Of a DNA stretch of 39,860 nt, positions 31,681-39,860 are shown one piece after another. Source of the stretch: an uncultured Gemmiger sp. (GTDB lineage: Bacteria; Bacillota; Clostridia; Oscillospirales; Ruminococcaceae); the NCBI GenBank assembly GCA_949295035.1, contig CASFJO010000002.1, forward strand, positions 1-39,860, given 5' to 3'. How positions within the stretch are numbered: the stretch's first letter is position 1; every line of letters begins with the position of its first letter. The notes beneath the pieces were generated by a model. That model was not told where the DNA came from. It saw only the letters and a list, made by a program, of their open reading frames with translations, and searched no databases. Made by a program: the position numbers and the translations under genes.

Positions 31681-32739
31681 ATGGGCAACACCCAGGCGTC
31701 TAACGCCATCTTGGCAAAGGCGCGGGCGATGTACGGCCGCCGGCTCACCGCACGAAACTATCAGGAACTGCTGAACTGCCGCGACTTGCCGGACCTGATC
31801 AGCTACCTCAAGACCCGCACCGCCTATTCCGAGGCGCTGCAGGCGGCGAACCCGGCCACCACCCATCGTGCTCAGCTGGAGACGCTTTTACGGCTCAATC
31901 TGTTTGAGCAGTACGCCTCCCTGTGCCGGTATGAGATGAACATCGGCCACGACTTCTACCGTTACTTTATTATCCGCAGCGAGGTGCAGGCCATTACCAC
32001 CCGTCTGCAGGAGCTTCACGCGCCGGATGGGGATGTGTCCATTTACACCATGCCGGACTTCATTAAAAAGCATTCCTGCCTGAACCTCAACGCCATGTCC
32101 ATGGCCACCAGCTTCAAAATGCTGGTGCTGGCGCTGGAAGGCACGCCTTACGCAAAGGTGCTGCGCCCCTTTGTAGACGATCCTGACTTTGCGCTGGAAA
32201 ACAGCGGTCTGCTGGAACTGGAAGCAGCGCTGGACAGCTTCGTCAACACCCAGGTGGAACAGATCGCTTCTACCAAGCTGTCGGGCAGGAGCAAGGAAGA
32301 GATGCTGTATCTGCTGCGCCGTCAGAGCGATCTGCGGGCCATCGCAGATATCTACCGCTTGAAGAGCGTGCTTCGGGCCGACCAGGCGTTCATCCGCAAG
32401 CGGGTGAGCCTGAGCGTTTCCAACATGACGCCGCGTCAGCTGGAAAACCTCATGGACGCCCAGGACGCCCAGGATGTGATCCACCGGTTGGTGAACACGC
32501 CTTATGCTTCCGAATTCTACGGCGCGAGCTTCGACTATATCGAAGAGGGCGTGCGCAAGATCGACTATCGCTGGCATCTGAAAAAGCTGCGCTTTTCCAC
32601 TAACCCCAGCGTGGTGCTGTTCTGCTACATCTTTTTGGCTGAAAACGAGCTTACCAACATCGTGCACATCATCGAGGGCGTGCGCTATGGCCTTGCCCCG
32701 GACGATATCGCCACCCTGCTGGTAGGCGTGGGCGATTAA
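31681..32739 (+). CDS. V-type ATPase subunit C
   Basis: The product has 352 residues and is the central-stalk socket (equivalent to eukaryotic subunit d) that joins the rotor shaft to the membrane ring. It is mostly helical, with the family start NAILAKARAMYGRRLT, the repeated three-domain layout, and SGRSKEEMLYLLRR then ADIYRLKSVL in the middle. The first ATG is one base after the stop of the previous gene, so translation is coupled. Length is typical for bacterial subunit C. Confidence 0.88.
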   Translation: MGNTQASNAILAKARAMYGRRLTARNYQELLNCRDLPDLISYLKTRTAYSEALQAANPATTHRAQLETLLRLNLFEQYASLCRYEMNIGHDFYRYFIIRSEVQAITTRLQELHAPDGDVSIYTMPDFIKKHSCLNLNAMSMATSFKMLVLALEGTPYAKVLRPFVDDPDFALENSGLLELEAALDSFVNTQVEQIASTKLSGRSKEEMLYLLRRQSDLRAIADIYRLKSVLRADQAFIRKRVSLSVSNMTPRQLENLMDAQDAQDVIHRLVNTPYASEFYGASFDYIEEGVRKIDYRWHLKKLRFSTNPSVVLFCYIFLAENELTNIVHIIEGVRYGLAPDDIATLLVGVGD

Positions 32740-32751
32740 GGGGGGGCCGCA

Positions 32752-33720
32752 ATGTTTTTTGACCCCAAAATGCAGCTTGTCTGGGTGGACGGCCCCCTGG
32801 AAAAGCTGGACGCATTCATCGAGGGTTGCTGCGTGGACGGCAAGCGGGTGCATCCCGCCCGTGCGCTGGATCACATGAGCGCTTCCGCCGGTTACGCCGC
32901 GCTGAACGAGGACAATCCCTGGGGCCCGCTGGTGGAGCAGATCGAGGCTCTGGCAAAAGGGTTTGAGATCCCGGTGGTGGAACCTACCCTCGCAGACGGA
33001 CGCGCCCAGGGCACGCGGGACTATCTTGCCGACCTGAACGAGCGGCTGGAGACTCACCGCAAGGACCGGGAACTGCTGGAAAAACAGCTGGAGATCTGCA
33101 CCAAGGGCGCTGAGTCCTTCGCGCACTTTTCCTCTCTGGATGTGCCGGTGGAACTGACCCAGCAGTGCGAGTATGTGAAGATCCGTTTCGGCCGCCTGCC
33201 CAAGCGTGGGTATGCGATGCTTCAGAAGGATTTCAGTTCCGACCCCTACATCCTGTTCGTCCCCTGCAGCGAGGACGACAAGGCCCTCTGGGGCGTCTAC
33301 TTTGCACCGAAGAAGGACGCGGCCCGGGTGGACGGCATCTTCTCCGAGGCGTTTTTCGAGCGTGTCCGCCTGCCCGGTGCGGCGGGCACTCCCGAGCAGA
33401 TCGTGGCGAACCTGCAAAAGAACATCGAACTTTTGAATAGCGAGATCGCCGAGGTAAACGGGCAGATGGCCCGGCTTTGGAACGAGGAAAAATGGAAGGT
33501 CGCCGGCATCTATGCTTCGGTCTGCAGTCTTGCCCGGCTGTTTGAACTGCGCCGCTGTGCGGCGGTGCGGGGCGAACACTTCTTCTACTGTGTGTGGGTG
33601 GCGCAGCCGGATATCCCGGCTTTCACCGATGCATGTTCCGGCGTGGGCGGGCTGAATCTTGCCCAGGACATGACGATGCCCATGCGCCGCTGGAAACAGG
33701 AGAATCCCGAGCAGCGATGA
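32752..33720 (+). CDS. Soluble paralogue of V-ATPase subunit I (lacks the membrane domain)
   Basis: This 322-residue protein aligns along its length with the cytoplasmic half of the next gene: KMQLVWVDGPLEKLD against KMKLVRVDGLLKNLD, then SEDDKALWGVYFAP against SEDKGGYWGIYFTP. A coiled coil lies at about 95-130. It stops where subunit I would enter the membrane: no hydrophobic segments follow. It has its own GGGGGGG ribosome binding site, 12 bases after subunit C, so it looks like a real gene rather than a broken one. It may be an extra stator part or a regulator of assembly; function is not known. Confidence 0.85.
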   Translation: MFFDPKMQLVWVDGPLEKLDAFIEGCCVDGKRVHPARALDHMSASAGYAALNEDNPWGPLVEQIEALAKGFEIPVVEPTLADGRAQGTRDYLADLNERLETHRKDRELLEKQLEICTKGAESFAHFSSLDVPVELTQQCEYVKIRFGRLPKRGYAMLQKDFSSDPYILFVPCSEDDKALWGVYFAPKKDAARVDGIFSEAFFERVRLPGAAGTPEQIVANLQKNIELLNSEIAEVNGQMARLWNEEKWKVAGIYASVCSLARLFELRRCAAVRGEHFFYCVWVAQPDIPAFTDACSGVGGLNLAQDMTMPMRRWKQENPEQR

Positions 33721-33783
33721 AGGCCGCTGAATCAGCGACCACGACCGAAGGTCGGTATGACCCGAAAGGATGATGAGGATACA

Positions 33784-35736
33784 TTGGCCATTGAAAAAAT
33801 GAAACTGGTGCGGGTGGACGGCCTGCTCAAAAATCTGGACAGCGTCATCTACAACTGCTGTCTGGACGGCAACTTCCATCCGGAACCGGCGATCCAGCAC
33901 ATGTCCGGCTCCCTGGGTTACATCACCCTCAGCGAGGACAACCCCTATACCGCCCATCTGCAGAAGATGGAGGAATTGTTCCAGCTGGTGGGGGAGAGCG
34001 CTCCGGCGTTGAGCGCCCAGACCGCCCGCGACATCCAGCCGGACGACAAGGAAAAAATCGAAGAGCTCGCCGAGAGCCTGGCCCGCATGCAGACCGAGAA
34101 AGCGGAGCTGGAAAAGGAAAAGAGCGAACTGGAAGAAAAGAAAGCCCAGTTCAGCCACTTTGCCGGCCTGGACATGCCCTTTGACGAGATCATCAAGGGC
34201 GAGTATATCAAGGTGCGTTTCGGCTTTCTGCCCAAGGCCAGCTACGCCCGCATGATGGTGGCGTATGCTGAAAACCCCCATGTGCTGTTCGTCACCTGCA
34301 GTGAGGACAAGGGCGGTTACTGGGGCATTTATTTTACGCCGCTGCAGAATGCCGACGAGATCGACGGCATCTTCGCCACTCTGTTCTTCGAGCGTCTGCA
34401 TCTGCCTGAGGCTTCCGGTACCCCCGAGTCCATCGTAAAGCAGCTGGGTGATGAGATCGCCGACTGCCAGAAGAAGATCGAGGAGAAAGAAGCCGAGATC
34501 ACCCGCTGCTGGGCCGAGCAGAAAGAGACCTGCAGCGAGATCTACCAGCAGCTGAAGTGGCATGAGGAAGCCTTTGACCTTCGCCACTATGCTGCTTACC
34601 GCGACAACTACTTCTTCCTGGTGGGCTGGGTGCCCGCCGCGCAGGCGGATGCTTTTGCCGAGAAGGTCAAGCAGATCCGCCATATGCGGGTGACCATCTC
34701 CGACCCGGAAGAGGTGGAGAATGCGACCCCGCCCACCAAGCTGAAGAACCCCTGGTTCGTCAAACCTTTCGAGTTCTTTGTGGACATGTACGGCCTGCCC
34801 AGCTATGGTGAGATGGATATCACCGCCTTTGTGGCCATCACCTTCACGGTGCTGTTCGGCATCATGTTCGGCGATCTGGGCCAGGGCGCTGTGCTGGCCG
34901 TGGGCGGCTTCATCCTGTGGAAATGGAAGAAGATGGCCCTTGCCCGGCTCATCGTTCCCTGCGGTATCTCCAGCATGGTGTTCGGCTTCATGTTCGGCTC
35001 CGTGTTCGGCTTCGAAGAAGCGCTGAATCCGGTGTATGAGATGCTTGGTATGTCCGGCAAGCCCATCAGTAACTGGCCCGGCACACCCCATTCGGTGCTT
35101 GACACCGCCGCCATCAACCCCATCCTGGTCTGCGCCATCTTCATCGGCGTGGCGCTGGTTCTGGCCGCTATGGTGCTGCACATCATCGCCGCTGTGCGCA
35201 AAGGCCAGTGGGGCGAGGCGATCTTCTCCAACAACGGCCTGGTGGGCATTCTGGTCTACTGCGGCGGCGTTTCCTTCGTCAGTGACTTTATGAGCGGCCC
35301 CCATTTCCTGCCTTCCGGGGTGGCTTTTGCCCTGATCGGCGGCGGTCTGGTGCTGCTGTTCTTCAAGGAGATCCTGATCGGCCTTGTGGACCGTCATCCC
35401 AACTGGAAACCCGAAAGCTGGGCGGACTACTGCATGCAGAACATCTTCGAGCTGCTGGAGTATGTGCTGAGCTATTTCAGCAACACCGTTTCCTTCCTGC
35501 GTGTGGGCGCTTTCGTCTTTGTCCACGCGGCCATGATGATGGCCATCTTCAGCCTGGCCGGCGACCCGGTCAACCCCATCGTTGTGATTTTGGGCAACGC
35601 CCTTATCATCGCGCTGGAAGGCCTGCTCTCCGGTATCCAGGGCCTGCGTCTTGAGTTCTACGAGATGTTCAGCCGTTGCTACGAGGGCGGCGGACATCCC
35701 TTCAAGGGTGTGAGCCTGACCGACAAGGCCGAGTGA
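33784..35736 (+). CDS. V-type ATPase subunit I
   Basis: The product has about 650 residues and is the stator subunit (equivalent to eukaryotic subunit a) that carries the ion half-channels. The cytoplasmic part is residues 1-330 with a coiled coil around 80-125. About seven membrane helices follow, with GIMFGDLGQGA, VFGFMFGSVFG and the last helices around FSNTVSFLRVGAF, which includes the conserved channel Arg. TTG at 33784 is chosen because it gives the family N-terminus (M)AIEKMKLVRV; the ATG at 33757 adds nine unlike residues. Confidence 0.92.
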   Translation: MAIEKMKLVRVDGLLKNLDSVIYNCCLDGNFHPEPAIQHMSGSLGYITLSEDNPYTAHLQKMEELFQLVGESAPALSAQTARDIQPDDKEKIEELAESLARMQTEKAELEKEKSELEEKKAQFSHFAGLDMPFDEIIKGEYIKVRFGFLPKASYARMMVAYAENPHVLFVTCSEDKGGYWGIYFTPLQNADEIDGIFATLFFERLHLPEASGTPESIVKQLGDEIADCQKKIEEKEAEITRCWAEQKETCSEIYQQLKWHEEAFDLRHYAAYRDNYFFLVGWVPAAQADAFAEKVKQIRHMRVTISDPEEVENATPPTKLKNPWFVKPFEFFVDMYGLPSYGEMDITAFVAITFTVLFGIMFGDLGQGAVLAVGGFILWKWKKMALARLIVPCGISSMVFGFMFGSVFGFEEALNPVYEMLGMSGKPISNWPGTPHSVLDTAAINPILVCAIFIGVALVLAAMVLHIIAAVRKGQWGEAIFSNNGLVGILVYCGGVSFVSDFMSGPHFLPSGVAFALIGGGLVLLFFKEILIGLVDRHPNWKPESWADYCMQNIFELLEYVLSYFSNTVSFLRVGAFVFVHAAMMMAIFSLAGDPVNPIVVILGNALIIALEGLLSGIQGLRLEFYEMFSRCYEGGGHPFKGVSLTDKAE

Positions 35737-35751
35737 TTTTCCCATTGCCAG

Positions 35752-35790
35752 AACAGGACGCCGGAGCCTTCCGGCCCGGCACCCTGTTTT
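35752..35790 (+). terminator. Hairpin inside the operon before subunit K
   Basis: AACAGG (35752-35757) and CCTGTT (35783-35788) enclose the inner stem CCGGA/TCCGG, and TTTT follows. It may partly terminate, or mark an RNA end that protects the downstream message. Confidence 0.5.
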
Positions 35791-35827
35791 CAATACAAGA
35801 CATTAAATTGATTTGGAGGATTTAACC

Positions 35828-36283
35828 ATGAATACTTTCCTGACCATCTGCCTGATCGTTCTGCCCCTGAGCCTGCTCATGGGCTTCGCTGCCTACCTGG
35901 CCCGTCAGTCTGCCAAGGGCATGCCTGTCAAGCGCACCCTGCGCCTGAATATCACCGCCTTCGTGGTGGTTCTGCTGCTGGCCGCCTGCTTTGCCTTTGC
36001 TGTAAGCGCTGAGGGCGAGACCGCCACCGCTGTTATGACCGCTGCTGAGCGCGCTGCCAGCAACGAGAGCATGGGCCTGGGCCTGATCGCTGCCGCTCTG
36101 GTCACCGGTCTTGCCGGCATCGGCGGTGGTATGGCCGTGGCCGCGGGCGCTCCTGCCGCTATCGCCGCCGCCTCCGAGGATCCCAAGAGCTTCGGTAAGA
36201 GCCTGATCTTCGTGGCTCTGGGCGAGTCCATCGCTCTGTACGGCGTCGTTATCTCCATCCTGATCCTGAACAAACTGGTATAA
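35828..36283 (+). CDS. V-type ATPase subunit K (proteolipid ring)
   Basis: The product has 151 residues with four hydrophobic segments. The second pair is the true rotor hairpin: GLAGIGGGMAVAAGAPAAI, then ALGESIALYGVVISIL, where the Glu in GES is the ion carrier. The first pair is less c-like, with LTICLIVLPLSLLMG and a second helix ending in a signal-like AVSAEGE. Thus only one ion-binding Glu is present for four helices, as in other bacterial V-type K subunits. ATG at 35828 is used with GGAGG eight bases upstream; the TTG at 35813 is part of that site. Confidence 0.92.
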   Translation: MNTFLTICLIVLPLSLLMGFAAYLARQSAKGMPVKRTLRLNITAFVVVLLLAACFAFAVSAEGETATAVMTAAERAASNESMGLGLIAAALVTGLAGIGGGMAVAAGAPAAIAAASEDPKSFGKSLIFVALGESIALYGVVISILILNKLV

Positions 36284-36296
36284 AGGAGGCGCAGCA

Positions 36297-36605
36297 ATGC
36301 GTTTCTTTCTGATCAGCGACAACACCGACACCCAGACCGGCATGCGGCTGGCGGGCATTGAAGGCTTGGTGGCCCACACCGCCGAGGAAGTGACCAACGC
36401 CTTTGAACTGGCCCTTTCGCAGCCGGACATCGGCATGATCCTGGTGACGGAAAAGATCGCCGACGATTTCACCGAGATCGTCAACGACGCGAAGAAGGAC
36501 CAGGAGGGCCCGCTGGTGCTGGCCATCCCGGACCGGCACGGTTCGGCCCTTGGCCGAGACCGCATCACCCGCTATGTGCGTGAAGCCATCGGCGTTAAGA
36601 TTTGA
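36297..36605 (+). CDS. V-type ATPase subunit F
   Basis: This 102-residue Rossmann-like protein is part of the central rotor stalk. Typical features are the start FFLISDNTDTQTGMRLAG, the strand-helix GMILVTEKIAD, and PLVLAIPDRHG before the C-terminal helix that contacts the catalytic head. AAAGGAGG lies nine bases before the ATG. It sits between K and E, as in many clostridial operons. Confidence 0.92.
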   Translation: MRFFLISDNTDTQTGMRLAGIEGLVAHTAEEVTNAFELALSQPDIGMILVTEKIADDFTEIVNDAKKDQEGPLVLAIPDRHGSALGRDRITRYVREAIGVKI

Positions 36606-36615
36606 GGTGCAGCAA

Positions 36616-37200
36616 ATGATTGAAGAAAACGAGCGCGCGGCAAAATTCATGCAGGCCATCCAGCGGGACGGCGAAAAGCGCCGCACCGCCATCATCCAGG
36701 CCATCGACGAGGAGATCGCCGCAGAGCTGGAGAAGGTAAAGACCGCCGCCGCCGCCAAAGCGCGGCAGATGGGGGACTATGAAAAGGTCCGCCTGCAGGA
36801 GGAGACCAACCGCAAGCTGTCTCACAGTGTGGTGGAGACCGGCGCCGAGCTGGCCGCCCGCCGCAGCGAGATTTCCCAGAAGGTGTTCGACGCCTGCGAA
36901 GAAAAACTTGCCGCCTTTACCGCAAAGCCGGAGTATGCCGACTATCTGAAAAAGAGCGCCGAGGCCCTTTTACAGCTGCTCCACGCGGACAAGGCTGAAT
37001 TCTACGCCCGCCCGCAGGACGTGGAGGCCGCGAAAGCAGTGCTTCCTGCTGGCTGCGAGGTGACCGCCGACGCCACCATCCGTCTGGGCGGCCTGCGCGC
37101 CAAGAGCGGCGCGGTGGAGGCGGATGATACGCTGGATATGAAGCTGGAAGCCCAGAAGGATTGGTTCCTGCAGAATTCCGGTATGTCCATCGCTCTTTAA
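36616..37200 (+). CDS. V-type ATPase subunit E
   Basis: This 194-residue peripheral stalk protein has a long N-terminal helix (residues 1-90), rich in Glu, Lys and Ala, that pairs with the G-type subunit. A globular C-terminal domain follows with LAAFTAKPEYADYLKKSAEA and a final stretch TIRLGGLRAKSGAVEADDTL. That last motif (GG...D.T) is typical of subunit E. ATG 36616 follows GAGGTG; a longer frame from 36550 overlaps subunit F and is rejected. Confidence 0.9.
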   Translation: MIEENERAAKFMQAIQRDGEKRRTAIIQAIDEEIAAELEKVKTAAAAKARQMGDYEKVRLQEETNRKLSHSVVETGAELAARRSEISQKVFDACEEKLAAFTAKPEYADYLKKSAEALLQLLHADKAEFYARPQDVEAAKAVLPAGCEVTADATIRLGGLRAKSGAVEADDTLDMKLEAQKDWFLQNSGMSIAL

Positions 37201-37224
37201 TTTCGAAAACCGAGGTGAACCGAA

Positions 37225-38982
<1,758 letters not shown>

Positions 38983-39009
38983 CAAGGGAAAGGAGCGAAA
39001 GAGAGACAT

Positions 39010-39860
39010 ATGATCCTTGAACATGTTGGCTTAAGCCAGATCAACGGCTCGCTGGTGGTCCTGGACGGCGTGCAGAACGCTTCCTACGACGAGATGGTGG
39101 TGATGAAGCTCACCGACGGCACCCAGCGCGTGGGCCGTATCGTTATGATCGAGGGCGACAAGTGCGTCATCCAGGTGTTCGAAGGCACCACCGGCTTCTC
39201 GCTGGACAATACCCGCACCACCCTCTCCGGCCATCCCATGATGGTGGACCTGAGCCCCGAAATTCTGGGCCGCACGCTGGACGGCCTGGGACGTCCCATC
39301 GACGGTCTGGGCGAAATTTACCCCGAGTTCCGGCGTGACGTGAACGGCTCTCCCATCAACCCGGTAAGCCGCGTGTACCCCCGTAACTACATCCGCACCG
39401 GTATTTCTTCCATTGACGCGCTGGCCACTCTGATTCGCGGCCAGAAACTGCCCATTTTCTCCGGCTCCGGCATGAAGCACAACGAGCTGGCGGTGCAGAT
39501 CGTCAAGCAGGCGGACGTCTCCGACGGCGAGGATTTCGCCATCGTGTTCGCCGCCATGGGCGTGAAGAACGACGTTGCCGACTACTTCAAAAAGAGTTTT
39601 GAGGCAGCCAACGTTATGGACCGCGTGGTCATGCTGCTGAACCTGGCCAACGACCCCATCGTCGAGCGTATCATCACGCCCCGTGCGGCGCTGACCATCG
39701 CTGAGTACCTGGCCTTTGATCTGGGCAAGAACATCCTGGTCATCCTCACCGATATGACCAGCTACTGTGAGGCTCTGCGTGAGTTCTCCTCCTCCAAGGG
39801 CGAGATCCCCGGCCGTAAGGGCTACCCCGGCTACCTCTACTCCGACCTGGCGTCGCTGTA
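39010..39860 (+). CDS. V-type ATPase subunit B, 5' part (runs off the window)
   Basis: The window contains the first 283 codons. The start [20 protein letters not shown] and the degenerate P-loop [15 protein letters not shown] are those of the regulatory, non-catalytic B subunit. [16 protein letters not shown]-like sequence ([16 protein letters not shown]) is the nucleotide-site signature and is cut directly after by the window edge. A purine-rich stretch GGAAAGGAGCGAAAGAGAG precedes the ATG. It follows subunit A by 27 bases; subunit D is expected next, outside the window. Confidence 0.95.
   Translation, partial: MILEHVGLSQINGSLVVLDGVQNASYDEMVVMKLTDGTQRVGRIVMIEGDKCVIQVFEGTTGFSLDNTRTTLSGHPMMVDLSPEILGRTLDGLGRPIDGLGEIYPEFRRDVNGSPINPVSRVYPRNYIRTGISSIDALATLIRGQKLPIFSGSGMKHNELAVQIVKQADVSDGEDFAIVFAAMGVKNDVADYFKKSFEAANVMDRVVMLLNLANDPIVERIITPRAALTIAEYLAFDLGKNILVILTDMTSYCEALREFSSSKGEIPGRKGYPGYLYSDLASL

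Noticed and set aside
31888-35793. 1301-codon minus-strand frame across the V-ATPase genes
   Set aside because: It is an antisense shadow caused by codon bias; the plus-strand genes are clear family members.

Overview
The window reads as chromosome from a GC-rich Firmicute of the class Clostridia, most likely an anaerobic gut member of the Oscillospirales (Ruminococcaceae-like). This is inferred from the gene mix: an operon-encoded V-type ATPase, clostridial NADPH glutamate synthase, a PotABCD operon, NrdR, YitT, AAGGAGG-type ribosome binding sites and TTGACA/TATAAT promoters, in a GC-rich background with two visibly AT-richer mobile scars. No 16S gene is present, so the placement cannot be made firm.

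Layout. The window opens on the 3' end of an IS30-type transposase (1-140). A hemerythrin-domain protein follows on the minus strand, then gltB-gltD (1532-7544), whose leader holds a promoter and a terminator-like hairpin. A cysteine-less ArsC/Spx-fold gene converges on gltD. A strong promoter then drives potA-potB-potC-potD plus an acyl-ACP thioesterase (8150-12951). The 520-base gap before the IMP dehydrogenase gene carries two good promoters and a strong hairpin between them, which makes a short non-coding transcript possible. After guaB come a YitT membrane protein, tRNA-Asn, a lipase-like hydrolase, nrdR, and a metal-efflux locus (ArsR repressor divergent from a free-standing HMA protein and a Zn/Cd/Pb P-type ATPase). 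Two tandem GntR-FCD regulators follow.

From 23035 to 26077 lies a damaged locus. LysR and MerR regulators are intact, but the flavodoxin is cut after 102 residues and only the tail of a cupin survives. Between them sits about 1.2 kb of mobile-element debris: a cell-wall amidase 3' part, and an HTH/zinc-finger protein fused to a serine-recombinase zinc ribbon. Housekeeping genes resume with rnhA and iscS-iscU-mnmA. A second scar at 29607-30960 holds the 3' ends of two different serine recombinases joined at their broken 5' ends, beside tRNA-Ala.

The last 8.5 kb is the V-ATPase operon in the order G, C, an extra soluble subunit-I paralogue, full-length I, K, F, E, A, B. Subunit B runs off the end. 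The extra soluble I-like gene, the T. foetus-type IMP dehydrogenase, the two recombination scars and the repeated promoter-plus-hairpin leaders are the most notable points. No CRISPR array, rRNA or clearly novel defence system was found.
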